Shown: positions 38,527-47,199 of the stretch, piece after piece
Layout: every line of letters starts with the position of its first letter
How positions within the stretch are numbered: position 1 is the first letter of the stretch
NCBI RefSeq assembly: GCF_010211765.1
Contig: NZ_PDWO01000005.1
Span: 124,001 to 188,000, forward strand
DNA: 64,000 nt
From: Pseudoxanthomonas kaohsiungensis
Lineage (GTDB): Bacteria; Pseudomonadota; Gammaproteobacteria; Xanthomonadales; Xanthomonadaceae
Direction of reading: 5' to 3'
Notes under the pieces: generated by a model
What the model was told of the DNA's origin: nothing
Seen by the model: only the letters and a program-made list of their open reading frames with translations
Databases searched by the model: none
Translations under genes and position numbers: made by a program

Positions 38527-39510
38527 TCATGCCGGCCCGGTCTCCCGGTCCTGCGCGTCGCGGCGGTCGTAGGCGTTGACGATGCGCGCCACCAGCGGGT
38601 GGCGGACCACGTCGCGTGCCTCGAAGAAGGTGAAGCTCACGCCTTCCACGCCGCGCAGCACGTCGATCGCGTCCTTCAGGCCGGACTTCACGTGCTTGGG
38701 CAGGTCGATCTGGGTCATGTCGCCGGTGACCACCGCGGTGCTGCCGAAGCCCAGCCGGGTCAGGAACATCTTCATCTGCTCGATGGTGGTGTTCTGCGCT
38801 TCGTCGAGGATCACGAACGCGTCGTTGAGCGTGCGTCCGCGCATGTATGCCAGCGGCGCGATCTCGATGACGTTCTTCTCCAGCAGCTTGACCACCTTCT
38901 CCACCCCGAGCATCTCGTACAGGGCGTCGTACAGCGGGCGCAGGTAGGGGTCGACCTTCTGGGTGAGGTCGCCGGGCAGGAAGCCGAGCTTCTCGCCGGC
39001 CTCCACCGCCGGGCGGACCAGCACCAGCCGCTGCACGCGCGATTCGTTCAGCGCATCCACGGCCATGGCCACGGCCAGGAAGGTCTTGCCGGTACCGGCC
39101 GGGCCGATGCCGAAGTTGATGTCGTGGCTGGCGATGGCGTGCAGGTAGCGCGCCTGGTTGGCGCCACGGCCGCGGATCGTGCCGCGGCGCACGCGCACGG
39201 CCACGTCCTGCGGCTGGTAGCCGTCGTCGTCGAGCTGGTCGACGTTGGCCTCGTTCAGGCGCAGGTGGATGGCGTGGCTGTCGAAGGTGGTCTCGGCCGT
39301 CTCGGCGTAGAGCGCGCGCAGCAGGTGCTCGGCGCTGGCGGCCGCGTCCTCGTCGCCGCTGACGCGGTAGACGTTGCCGCGGTTGGCGATCTCCACGCCC
39401 AGGCGCAGTTCGATCTGGCGCAGGTGTTCGTCGAACGGGCCGGCCAGGTTGGCCAGGCGCTCGGTATCGGCGGGTTCGAGGGTGAAATCGCGTCGGGAAA
39501 GGGCGGGCAT
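38527..39510 (-). CDS. phoH: PhoH family ATPase (PhoL/YbeZ)
   Basis: A 327-residue P-loop ATPase, partner of YbeY in RNA metabolism. Walker A is GPAGTGKT at 136-143 and Walker B is VILDEAQN. The sensor-like region GDMTQIDLP is also present. The N-terminal about 100 residues form an added KH-like segment. The ATG at 39508-39510 ([13 protein letters not shown]) was chosen over a 35-residue longer reading. In most relatives miaB lies just upstream; here a 4-kb plus-strand insert separates them. Confidence 0.95.
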   Translation of the reverse strand: MPALSRRDFTLEPADTERLANLAGPFDEHLRQIELRLGVEIANRGNVYRVSGDEDAAASAEHLLRALYAETAETTFDSHAIHLRLNEANVDQLDDDGYQPQDVAVRVRRGTIRGRGANQARYLHAIASHDINFGIGPAGTGKTFLAVAMAVDALNESRVQRLVLVRPAVEAGEKLGFLPGDLTQKVDPYLRPLYDALYEMLGVEKVVKLLEKNVIEIAPLAYMRGRTLNDAFVILDEAQNTTIEQMKMFLTRLGFGSTAVVTGDMTQIDLPKHVKSGLKDAIDVLRGVEGVSFTFFEARDVVRHPLVARIVNAYDRRDAQDRETGPA

Positions 39511-39609
39511 GGTTCGCACGCGTGGGTCGTGCGGATGTCGGCGGGAGCGGGGAGGAGAGGGTAGCGCGCGGGCGCCGGGGGGCCAAGCGAGGCGGCCGAC
39601 GAACGGTGC

Positions 39610-39637
39610 TTGCAATTAATTAATCGTAGGATTAAAT
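39610..39637 (+). promoter_or_regulatory. AT-rich operator/promoter of the TetR efflux operon
   Basis: TTGCAA (39610-39615) and TTAAAT (39632-39637) with 16-bp spacing form a plausible promoter. Between and overlapping them is the perfect inverted repeat TTAATC-GTAG-GATTAA (8-bp arms with one mismatch if extended). This is the most AT-rich spot in the region and likely the binding site of the TetR protein encoded just downstream, giving autoregulation. Confidence 0.6.
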
Positions 39638-39645
39638 ATGCCGCC

Positions 39646-40365
39646 ATGCCAGCCACGACCCCACCGCCTTCGCGCGGCAAGCGCGCCCCGGCCAACCGGC
39701 CGGCCAAGCCCATCGCACCGGCGCGCGCGCCGCGCCGCGCCCGCGGGCGCCCCGGTCCCGATGCCCCCGACCTGCGTCCGCGCCTGCTCGATTCGGCGCT
39801 GGCCTGCTATGCGGCCAATGGCATCGCCGCCACCTCCCTGCGCGACATCGCCCGCCATGCGGAGGTAACCCCGGCGCTGCTGCACTACTACTTCGGCGAC
39901 CGCGCCCAGTTGCTCGACGCGGTCGTGGATGAGCGCGTACTGCCGGCCACCGCGCCGCTGCGCGAGTCGCTGCAGCGCGTCGACGACGACATCGCCGCGC
40001 TCGTGGCCGCGTTCGTCAACGGCATGGCCGCGGTGATCGCCCGCCACCCGTGGTTGCCGCCGCTGTGGGTGCGCGAGGTGGTCAGCGAGGGCGGCGCACT
40101 GCGCGGCCTGCTCACCGAACGCGTGGCGCCGCCGATCGCCCAGCTCATGGCGACCCGCTTCGCGGCCGCGCAGCAACGCGGCGAGCTCAATCCCGACCTC
40201 GATCCGCGCCTGCTGATGGTGTCGCTGATCGGCCTGACCCTGTTTCCCGCCGCCGGCGCGCCGATCTGGCGCCGGCTGTTCGACGCCGACGACCTCGGCG
40301 TGGACGATCTGCGCCGGCATGCGCTGGCGCTGCTCGACCGTGGCCTGGAGCTTCCCGATGCATGA
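39646..40365 (+). CDS. TetR-family transcriptional regulator
   Basis: A 239-residue repressor. A long basic, Pro/Ala-rich N-terminal tail (1-48) precedes the HTH domain (about 50-95; TSLRDIARHAEVTPALLHYYF). The C-terminal ligand domain resembles the CecR/YbiH type, which controls the ybhGFSR efflux pump. It is the first gene of a plus-strand cassette with an HlyD-like adaptor, ABC ATPase and permease. The start ATG lies only 8 bp after the predicted -10, so the mRNA may be leaderless. The inducer is unknown. Confidence 0.9.
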   Translation: MPATTPPPSRGKRAPANRPAKPIAPARAPRRARGRPGPDAPDLRPRLLDSALACYAANGIAATSLRDIARHAEVTPALLHYYFGDRAQLLDAVVDERVLPATAPLRESLQRVDDDIAALVAAFVNGMAAVIARHPWLPPLWVREVVSEGGALRGLLTERVAPPIAQLMATRFAAAQQRGELNPDLDPRLLMVSLIGLTLFPAAGAPIWRRLFDADDLGVDDLRRHALALLDRGLELPDA

Positions 40366-41377
40366 ACTGAAGCGATCCGATCCGATCCGACCCGCTCTGG
40401 TCCGACCTGAGCGGGTCCGCTTCGGCCTGATCCGACCCGTGACCCTGCTCGCCTGCCTTGCGCTGGCCGCGTGCGGGCGCGAAGCGCCGCAGGCCCTGGG
40501 CACGCTGGAGTGGGACCGGATCGCGCTGCCGGCACCGGTCGTCGAGCGGATCGTGGAGGTGCAGGTGCGCGAGGGGCAGGCGGTGAAGGCCGGCGATGTC
40601 CTGCTGCGGCTGGATCCGGTGCGTACCCGGGCGCAGCTGGAAGTCGCCCGTGCCCAGGCGCAGCAAAGCGGCCAGGCGCTGGCCGAACTGCAGGCCGGTC
40701 CGCGCACCGAAGCCATCGCCCGGGCGCGCGCCGAACTGGTCGCCGCCCAGGCGCAGGCCAAGGACGCCAGCACCTACTACACGCGCCTGCAGCCGCTGGG
40801 TCGCCAGCAACTGGTCTCGGCGGCGATGGTCGATCGCGCTCGCGCAGACGCGGACAACGCGCAAGCGCAGGTGGCCGCCGCCCGGCAGGGGTTGCTGGAA
40901 CTGGAGCGTGGCACCCGCAAGGAACAACTGGGGCAGGGCGAGGCGGCATTGGCGGGTGCGCAGGCGCATGCGAGCGACCTCGAAGCGCTGCTGGACAAGC
41001 TTGAGGTTGCCGCGCCGCGCGACGGCCGCGTGGACAGCCTGCCGTACCGGCTCGGCGACCAGGCGCCGATTGGGGCTCCGCTGGCGGTGCTGCTGGTCGG
41101 CGAAGCACCGCACGCGCGAATCTACGTGCCCGAGCCGCTGCGTGCGCGGGTGAAGGTCGGCGACACGGTGCGCGTGCATGTCGAAGGCGGCCGGCCCGCC
41201 GACTACGCCGGCCGCGTGCGCATGATCCGCAGCGAGCCGGTGTTCACGCCGTACTACGCCCTGACCGGGCGCGACGCGGCGCGACTGAGCTACCTGGCCG
41301 AGGTGGCACTGGAGGCCGGGGCGGCGGGCCTGCCGGCCGGCCTGCCGGTGCGGGTGGAATTCGATGGCGTCCCCTGA
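40358..41377 (+). CDS. HlyD/YbhG-type periplasmic adaptor, predicted lipoprotein
   Basis: A 339-residue membrane-fusion protein. After a long basic N-terminus it has a lipobox ALAAC (C39), so it may be lipid-anchored, unlike the TM-anchored norm. A lipoyl half (about 55-90), a helical hairpin (about 90-210 with many Ala/Gln), the second lipoyl half and beta-barrel (PEPLRARVKVGDTVRV) follow. The start overlaps the TetR stop by 8 bp. A GTG at 40439, just before the hydrophobic stretch, is an alternative start that would give a normal short signal peptide. Three GATCC pentamers sit in the extra N-terminal part. Confidence 0.88.
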   Translation: MHELKRSDPIRPALVRPERVRFGLIRPVTLLACLALAACGREAPQALGTLEWDRIALPAPVVERIVEVQVREGQAVKAGDVLLRLDPVRTRAQLEVARAQAQQSGQALAELQAGPRTEAIARARAELVAAQAQAKDASTYYTRLQPLGRQQLVSAAMVDRARADADNAQAQVAAARQGLLELERGTRKEQLGQGEAALAGAQAHASDLEALLDKLEVAAPRDGRVDSLPYRLGDQAPIGAPLAVLLVGEAPHARIYVPEPLRARVKVGDTVRVHVEGGRPADYAGRVRMIRSEPVFTPYYALTGRDAARLSYLAEVALEAGAAGLPAGLPVRVEFDGVP

Positions 41378-42350
41378 CGTGCCAGCCGCGCCACCGCCGG
41401 CGTCCGCTGGCGACGGCATCGCGATTCGCGCACGCGGCCTCACCCGGCGTTTCGGCGCACTGGTCGCGGTCGACCACGTCGACCTGCAGGTGCCGCGGCG
41501 CAATGTCTACGGATTCCTCGGGCCCAACGGCTCGGGCAAGTCGACCACCATCCGCATGCTCTGCGGCCTGCTCACGCCGAGCGAAGGCCAGATCGAGGTG
41601 CTCGGACTGCGCATCCCGGAGCAGGCCGAGGCACTGCGCAGCCGCATCGGCTACATGACCCAGAAGTTCTCGCTGTTCGAGGACCTGAGCGTGCGCGAGA
41701 ACCTGGAATTCCTGGCCGCCGTGCAGGACCTGCCCAGGGACCACGCGCGCCGGCGGATCGATCAGCTGGTCGAGCAGTACCACTTCACCGACCGGCAGAA
41801 GCAGTTGGCCGGCACCATGAGCGGCGGCCAGAAGCAGCGCCTGGCCCTGGCCGGTGCGGTGATCCACGAGCCCGAGCTGCTGTTCCTGGACGAACCCACC
41901 AGCGCGGTCGATCCCGAATCGCGGCGCGACTTCTGGGAGAAGCTGTTCGAACTGGCCGACGCGGGCACCACGCTGCTGGTGTCCACCCATTACATGGACG
42001 AAGCCGAGCGCTGCCACCGGCTGGCGATCCTGGACCGTGGCGTGCTCGTCGCCGACGGCTCGCCGGCCGAGCTGACCGGTGCGCTGTCGGGGCGCACGCT
42101 GGCGGTGCAGGCCGCCGAGCCGCGGCGCGCCAGGGCCGCGCTGGTCGGCGCGCCCGGCGTGGTCAGCGTGGCCCAGATCGGCAACAGCCTTCGGGTGCTG
42201 CTGGACGGCACGGCCGGCGCCGCCGACGGTGTGCACGCGGCGCTGCACGAGGCCGGCATGCAAGCGCAGGTGGAACCGGTCGCGCCAAGCCTGGAGGACG
42301 TGTTCGTATCGGCGACGCGCCGGCGCCTGGCGGAGGAAGCGGCGGCGTGA
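41364..42350 (+). CDS. ABC transporter ATP-binding protein (YbhF half-type)
   Basis: A 328-residue ABC ATPase: Walker A GPNGSGKST at 53-61, signature MSGGQKQRL, Walker B LLFLDEPTSAVD and switch STHYMDEAERC. It has one ATP-binding domain, whereas E. coli YbhF has two. A C-terminal segment (about 245-328) with the EPVAPSLEDVFV motif matches YbhF-like exporters. It overlaps the adaptor gene by 14 bp and the permease by ATGA, so all act as one pump. Confidence 0.93.
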   Translation: MASPDVPAAPPPASAGDGIAIRARGLTRRFGALVAVDHVDLQVPRRNVYGFLGPNGSGKSTTIRMLCGLLTPSEGQIEVLGLRIPEQAEALRSRIGYMTQKFSLFEDLSVRENLEFLAAVQDLPRDHARRRIDQLVEQYHFTDRQKQLAGTMSGGQKQRLALAGAVIHEPELLFLDEPTSAVDPESRRDFWEKLFELADAGTTLLVSTHYMDEAERCHRLAILDRGVLVADGSPAELTGALSGRTLAVQAAEPRRARAALVGAPGVVSVAQIGNSLRVLLDGTAGAADGVHAALHEAGMQAQVEPVAPSLEDVFVSATRRRLAEEAAA

Positions 42351-43453
42351 ACGGGCGTCGGCTCCGGGCGGTGATGCTCAAGGAGTTGCGGCAGATGCGT
42401 CGCGACCGGATCACCCTGGCCATGATCGTCGGCATCCCGGTGATGCAGCTGCTGCTGTTCGGCTATGCGATCAACACCAACCTGCGCGACTTGCCGGCCG
42501 GGATCGCCGACCAGGCCGATACCGCCGCCTCGCGCGCGCTGGTGATGGACATCGTCGCGACCACGGTGGTGAAGCCGGTGCGCTTCGAGCAGACCCCGCA
42601 ACAGCTGATGGATGCCATCCGCCGCGGCGAGATCGGGATCGGGATCGTGGTCCCGGCCGACTTCGAGCGCCGCCGTGCCGAGGGCCGCGAACAGGTGCAG
42701 ATCCTGGTCGACGGCAGCGACAATGCCATGCAGAGCGCGGCCGCCCAGCTGGCGCAGGTGCCCGTGGCCGACACGGCAGGGGCGGCTTCGCCGGCGACGC
42801 GGCTGCTGTCGCAGGCGCCGATCAGCGTGGTCGCGTTCTTCAATCCCGAACGGCGCTCGGCGGTGAACATCGTGCCGGGGCTGGTCGGCGTGATCCTGAC
42901 CATGACCATGGTCCTGTTCACCGGCGTGTCGATCGTGCGCGAGCGCGAACGCGGCAACATGGAGCTGCTGATCGCCACGCCGGTCAGCAGCGCCGAGCTG
43001 ATGGTCGGCAAGGTGCTGCCGTACGTCGTCATCGGCCTGGTGCAGACCACGCTGGTGCTGCTGCTGGGCCTGTGGCTGTTCCAGGTGCCGATGGTCGGGC
43101 ACGTGCTGCACGTGTACCTGGCCGCCGCGTTGCTGATCGTGGCCAACCTGGCGCTGGGCCTGCTGATCTCCACCCAGGCCAGGTCGCAGTTCCAGGCCAT
43201 GCAGATCACCTTCTTCGTGTTCCTGCCCTCGATCCTGCTGTCCGGCTTCATGTTTCCGTTCGCCGGCATGCCGGTGGTGGTGCAGTGGCTCGCCGAGCTG
43301 CTGCCGCTGACCCACTTCCTGCGCCTGGTGCGTGGGATCATGCTGCGGGGCGCCAGCCTGTGGGAGCTGTGGCCGGACGTGCTGGCGCTGGTGGCCTTCA
43401 CCACGGTGATGATGACCGCGGCGATCCTGCGGTTCCGCAAGCGGCTGGATTGA
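42347..43453 (+). CDS. ABC-2 type permease (YbhS/YbhR-like)
   Basis: A 368-residue ABC-2 membrane subunit. One TM helix (about 22-42) is followed by a large periplasmic domain (about 45-170), then five more helices. The coupling motif RERERGNMELLIATPVS and the later FVFLPSILLSGFMFPFAGMP segment are diagnostic. Only one permease gene is present, so the pump is probably a homodimer, unlike YbhS/YbhR heterodimers. The substrate is probably a drug or other hydrophobic compound; not determined. Confidence 0.92.
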   Translation: MNGRRLRAVMLKELRQMRRDRITLAMIVGIPVMQLLLFGYAINTNLRDLPAGIADQADTAASRALVMDIVATTVVKPVRFEQTPQQLMDAIRRGEIGIGIVVPADFERRRAEGREQVQILVDGSDNAMQSAAAQLAQVPVADTAGAASPATRLLSQAPISVVAFFNPERRSAVNIVPGLVGVILTMTMVLFTGVSIVRERERGNMELLIATPVSSAELMVGKVLPYVVIGLVQTTLVLLLGLWLFQVPMVGHVLHVYLAAALLIVANLALGLLISTQARSQFQAMQITFFVFLPSILLSGFMFPFAGMPVVVQWLAELLPLTHFLRLVRGIMLRGASLWELWPDVLALVAFTTVMMTAAILRFRKRLD

Positions 43454-43540
43454 ACGGGGTGTGTTTGCTGCGCGTTCTGAGCGTTCGCGTAAAGGCAAAG
43501 GCAAGGCAGCGGCGCTGGTGTGGCGGGCTTCGGGTGGAGC

Positions 43541-43875
43541 CGCGGCAGGCCGGGGGTGTCGTAGCCGATCGGGCGTATATCCCTGTACGCACTCGCTACC
43601 GCGGCCATCCATGGCCGCTGCTACGACACCCCCGGCCCGCCGCGTCTTCTGCGGGCTGTGGGGCCAGGGCTTCTTTCCGAGCTCCGAAGACAATGGCCGT
43701 ACGTTGTTGCGCAACGGCTTTTCGCCCAAGTGGTAGAAGCGATGGTCGCGACGTTGCAGAGGACGCCGTGTCTCCGCTATCCGGGGCAAGTGGCACAGGG
43801 ACGTGCCACGGCCGCGAGTACGGACAGGGATGTCCGCTCGAGCGGTGCACCGGATAGCGGAGGCACGGCGGCCCC
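43541..43875. repeat. Structured spacer with nested inverted repeats
   Basis: Fills most of the 454-bp gap (43454-43907) between convergent permease and miaB genes; no gene is supported there. Stem 1 pairs 43548-43565 with 43620-43637 (18 bp perfect, extended by about 13 imperfect); its loop holds GCGGCCAT-CC-ATGGCCGC. Stem 2 pairs 43764-43784 with 43850-43870 (one G-T). Inside it are GTGGCAC-AGGGAC-GTGCCAC, CGGACA-GGGA-TGTCCG and palindrome CCGCTCGAGCGG. Three small hairpins share ACAGGGA near the loop. A short antisense frame here (MDGRGSECVQGY...) is a product of the repeat. Confidence 0.8.
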
Positions 43876-43907
43876 GTCCGGAGCTGGCGCTCCTGCCTTG
43901 TGAGGCC

Positions 43908-45374
43908 TCAGGCCGCCACGTCGCGGTCGGTCACCACCCGCCCGCGCAGCGAGTTGGTCAGCGCCTCGGTGATGAGCACGTCGACGAACTGGCCGACCAG
44001 GCGCCGGTGGCCGGGGAAGTTCACCGAGCGCATGTTCTCGGTCTTGCCGGTCAGTTCGGCCGGGTTCTTCTTCGAGGGACCTTCGACCAGCACGCTCTGC
44101 ACGCTGCCGACCATCCGCCGGGAGATACCCGCCGCATGCTCGTTGATGTGCTTCTGCAGCCTTTCCAGCCGTGCATGCTTGACCGCCTCGGGGGTGTCGT
44201 CCTCGAGGTCGGCGGCCGGCGTGCCCGGGCGGCGCGAGTAGATGAAGGAGAAGCTCTGGTCGAAGCCCACGTCCTCGATCAGCTTCATGGTCTTGTCGAA
44301 GTCCGCGTCGGTCTCGCCGGGGAAACCGACGATGAAGTCCGAGCTGATCGAGATGTCCGGGCGCACCGCGCGCAGCTTGCGGATCTTCTGCTTGAACTCC
44401 AGCGCGGTGTAGCCGCGCTTCATCGCGCTCAGTACGCGATCGCTGCCGGCCTGGACCGGCAGGTGCAGGTAGTTGGCCAGCTGCGGCACGTCGCGGTAGG
44501 CCTCCACCAGCGAGTCGGAGAACTCCAGCGGGTGCGAGGTGGTGAAGCGGATCCGGCCGATGCCCTCGATCTGGGCGATGGTGCGGATCAGCAGGCCCAG
44601 GTCGGCCAGCTCGTCGGTGCCATCCATGGGCCCGCGGTAGGCGTTGACGTTCTGGCCCAGCAGGTTGATCTCGCGCACGCCCTGGGCAGCCAGTTGCGCG
44701 ACTTCGACCAGCACGTCCTCGAACGGGCGGCTGACCTCGGTGCCGCGGGTATAGGGCACCACGCAGAACGAGCAGTACTTGGAGCAGCCCTCCATGATCG
44801 AGACGAACGCACTGGGACCTTCGGCGCGCGGTTCGGGCAGGCGGTCGAACTTCTCGATCTCCGGGAAGCTGATGTCGACCTGCGGGCGGTCCTGTTCGCG
44901 GCGGGCGCGGATGAGTTCGGGCAGCCGGTGCAGCGTCTGCGGGCCGAACACCAGGTCCACGTACGGCGCGCGCTTGACGATCGCCTCGCCTTCCTGCGAG
45001 GCCACGCAGCCGCCGACGCCGATGATCACTTCGCGGCCGTTGTTCTTGAGGGCCTTCCAGCGGCCGAGCTGGCTGAACACCTTCTCCTGCGCCTTCTCTC
45101 GGATCGAGCAGGTGTTGACCAGCACGACGTCGGCTTCTTCGGGGTCGTCGGTCAGTTCCAGCCCCTCGTGCTCGGCGAGCACGTCGGCCATCTTGGCCGA
45201 GTCGTACTCGTTCATCTGGCAGCCGTGGGTCTTTATGTACAGCTTGCCGCGGGCGCCCCCGGGGATCGCGCGCGGGGCGCTGGCCGGCAGCGGAACCAGG
45301 GCGGAGGCAGGGGCGGCGGCGGGCGCGATGGCGGCGTCCGGACGCAGGTCCGGCGTGGCGTTCATCCCGGTCAT
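43908..45374 (-). CDS. miaB: MiaB, tRNA-2-methylthio-N6-dimethylallyladenosine synthase
   Basis: A 488-residue radical-SAM methylthiotransferase that finishes the A37 modification begun by MiaA. The N-terminal domain ligates one cluster with C52, C89 and C123. The radical-SAM motif CSKYCSFC gives C197, C201 and C204. A TRAM domain closes the protein ([20 protein letters not shown] region). An unusual Ala/Pro-rich extension of about 40 residues precedes the core at [13 protein letters not shown]. The ATG at 45372-45374 was chosen; the next in-frame ATG is 3 codons later. Confidence 0.96.
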   Translation of the reverse strand: MTGMNATPDLRPDAAIAPAAAPASALVPLPASAPRAIPGGARGKLYIKTHGCQMNEYDSAKMADVLAEHEGLELTDDPEEADVVLVNTCSIREKAQEKVFSQLGRWKALKNNGREVIIGVGGCVASQEGEAIVKRAPYVDLVFGPQTLHRLPELIRARREQDRPQVDISFPEIEKFDRLPEPRAEGPSAFVSIMEGCSKYCSFCVVPYTRGTEVSRPFEDVLVEVAQLAAQGVREINLLGQNVNAYRGPMDGTDELADLGLLIRTIAQIEGIGRIRFTTSHPLEFSDSLVEAYRDVPQLANYLHLPVQAGSDRVLSAMKRGYTALEFKQKIRKLRAVRPDISISSDFIVGFPGETDADFDKTMKLIEDVGFDQSFSFIYSRRPGTPAADLEDDTPEAVKHARLERLQKHINEHAAGISRRMVGSVQSVLVEGPSKKNPAELTGKTENMRSVNFPGHRRLVGQFVDVLITEALTNSLRGRVVTDRDVAA

Positions 45375-45515
45375 GGCGGTTAATCCAGGCGGGTGGGGCG
45401 CGCATTGTAGCGGGGGCGGACGCCGGTGGGCGTCCGATTCGCGACCCACGGCACGTTTTTCCGCTTGTCGGACAGTGGCTTGGCAAGGGTCGGGGAAGCT
45501 GGGAGACTCCGCGCC

Positions 45516-46427
45516 ATGAAGGGGATGTTGGGGAAAGCGGGCGCCATGCTGCTGGCGCTGGCCGCGCTGCCGGCCAGTGCGGGCACGCTGTACCGCTGCG
45601 TCGGCGCGGACGGGGTGTCCAGCTACGTCAACAAGCGCATTCCCGGCGCCCAGTGCAAGGTCTTCAGCCAGTACACCCCCGACCGCCGCCGCGCACCGCC
45701 GCCGGCGACAGTCCCGGCCGCGGCCACCGTTTCGGCCCCGGCACCGGCCGGAGGTTCCGCGGCGCCGACCCTGGTCCCGGCGTCCAGCCGCACCGACGCG
45801 ATCGTTCCGGCGCCGCTGCCGGCGAAGCGGGCGGCCGCGCCGCAGCGGCGCGTCAGCGGCCAGGTCTACTCGTACATGAAGGACGGGGTGCGCCACTTCA
45901 GCAGCCGGCCGCCGGGCCGCGGCGCCGGCGCCAGCCAGGTGCGCACGGTCGCCTACAGTTTCATCGAGACCTGCTACGCCTGCGCGGTCAATCCCGGGGT
46001 GAGCTTCGCCACCGTGCGCCTGAACACCAGCGCCTACCAGGCGGAGATCGCCGCGGCCGCGCGCGAGTTCGGGGTCGAGGAAGCGATCGTGCGCGCCATC
46101 ATCCATGCCGAGTCGGCCTACAACCCGTCCGCGCTCTCGCATGCCGGGGCCCAGGGCCTGATGCAGCTGATGCCCGCCACCGCCCGCCGGTTCGGGGTCG
46201 CCGACAGCTACGACGCCGGCCAGAACATCCGCGGCGGGGTCCAGTACCTGGCCTGGCTGCTCAAGCGCTTCAACGGCGACCTGACCCTGGCCGCGGCCGG
46301 CTACAACGCCGGCGAGGGCGCCGTGGACCGGTACAAGGGCGTCCCCCCGTACAGCGAGACCCAGCGCTACGTGCAGCGGGTGGGCGTGCTCGCCGAGCGC
46401 TACCGGGGCGTACTGGCGTCGCGATGA
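45516..46427 (+). CDS. Exported lytic transglycosylase with DUF4124 segments
   Basis: A 303-residue periplasmic protein. Signal peptide about 1-22 (ends ASAG). A DUF4124-type segment ([17 protein letters not shown]), a Pro/Ala linker, a second similar segment ([19 protein letters not shown]) and then the SLT domain (about 175-300) follow. The catalytic Glu is E199 in [22 protein letters not shown] and [14 protein letters not shown] complete the fold. It cuts glycan strands of peptidoglycan. Divergent from miaB and upstream of petA. Confidence 0.92.
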   Translation: MKGMLGKAGAMLLALAALPASAGTLYRCVGADGVSSYVNKRIPGAQCKVFSQYTPDRRRAPPPATVPAAATVSAPAPAGGSAAPTLVPASSRTDAIVPAPLPAKRAAAPQRRVSGQVYSYMKDGVRHFSSRPPGRGAGASQVRTVAYSFIETCYACAVNPGVSFATVRLNTSAYQAEIAAAAREFGVEEAIVRAIIHAESAYNPSALSHAGAQGLMQLMPATARRFGVADSYDAGQNIRGGVQYLAWLLKRFNGDLTLAAAGYNAGEGAVDRYKGVPPYSETQRYVQRVGVLAERYRGVLASR

Positions 46428-46433
46428 GGCCGG

Positions 46434-46455
46434 TGGCACGGCCCGGACCGTGCCA
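46434..46455 (+). terminator. Hairpin after the lytic transglycosylase gene
   Basis: TGGCACGG-CCCGGA-CCGTGCCA is a perfect 8-bp stem starting 6 bp after the stop. Only TTG follows, so it is a weak candidate. It abuts the -35 of the putative petABC promoter. Confidence 0.35.
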
Positions 46456-46485
46456 TTGTCCGCCTGTTAAGGCTTCCGTTACACT
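46456..46485 (+). promoter_or_regulatory. Putative petABC promoter
   Basis: TTGTCC (46456-46461) and TACACT (46480-46485), spacing 18 bp, each 4 of 6 to consensus. Start would be near 46492, giving an 85-nt leader to petA. Confidence 0.45.
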
Positions 46486-46578
46486 TCGTCGTCTTTTGCG
46501 GACGGCGCGCCTTCCTGGCGACGGGGCCCGTACCGCAGGCAGCCAACGCTACCAAGCAGAAGTTTTTCGGAGTGCCGG

Positions 46579-47196
46579 ATGGCCAACGATGAGGTCCACA
46601 AGCCCGTGAACACGGGCCGACGCCGGTTCCTGACCGCGACCACCGCAGTGGTCGGCGCCGTCGGAGCAGGTTTCGCCGCAGTACCGTTCATCAAGTCGTG
46701 GAACCCCAGCGCCCGGGCCCGCCTGGCCGGTGCCCCGGTGACCGCCGACATCAGCGCCCTCCAGGAGGGCCAGCGCCTGATCCTCGAGTGGCGCGGCCAG
46801 CCGATCTGGATCGTCAAGCGCTCCAAGGCGATCCTCGAGGCGCTGCCCACCCTGGACAGCCGCCTGCGCGATCCGCTGTCGCAGAACGCCGACCAGCAGC
46901 CGGCCTACGTGCTGGAGGCCAACCCGGAGCTGCGCTCGCTCAAGCCCGAGATCTCGGTCCTGGTCGGCCTGTGCACCCACCTGGGCTGCTCGCCGGAGAT
47001 GGCCGCCGAGATCCGGCCCGAGCCGTTCGACCCGGAATGGAAGGGCGGCTACTTCTGCCCGTGCCACAAGTCGCGCTTCGACATGGCGGGGCGCGTGTTC
47101 CAGGGCGTGCCGGCCCCGACCAACCTGGTCGTGCCGCCGCACCACTACGCCGACGACAACACGATTGTCGTGGGCGTCGATCCGCAGGGGGCGTAA
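46579..47196 (+). CDS. petA: Rieske iron-sulfur protein of cytochrome bc1
   Basis: A 205-residue subunit of ubiquinol-cytochrome c reductase. An N-terminal anchor with a Tat-like GRRRFLT is followed by a hydrophobic helix (about 20-38). The 2Fe-2S ligands are C132 and H134 (CTHLGC, C137 for the disulfide) and C160/H163 (CPCHKSRFD). It accepts an electron from ubiquinol and hands it to cytochrome c1. petB starts 3 bp after its stop. Confidence 0.97.
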   Translation: MANDEVHKPVNTGRRRFLTATTAVVGAVGAGFAAVPFIKSWNPSARARLAGAPVTADISALQEGQRLILEWRGQPIWIVKRSKAILEALPTLDSRLRDPLSQNADQQPAYVLEANPELRSLKPEISVLVGLCTHLGCSPEMAAEIRPEPFDPEWKGGYFCPCHKSRFDMAGRVFQGVPAPTNLVVPPHHYADDNTIVVGVDPQGA

Positions 47197-47199
47197 GCG

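Noticed and set aside
43454-43907. Minus-strand frame containing MDGRGSECVQGY in the miaB-permease gap
   Set aside because: It reads through the inverted repeats; its sequence is explained by the repeat and lacks a ribosome binding site.
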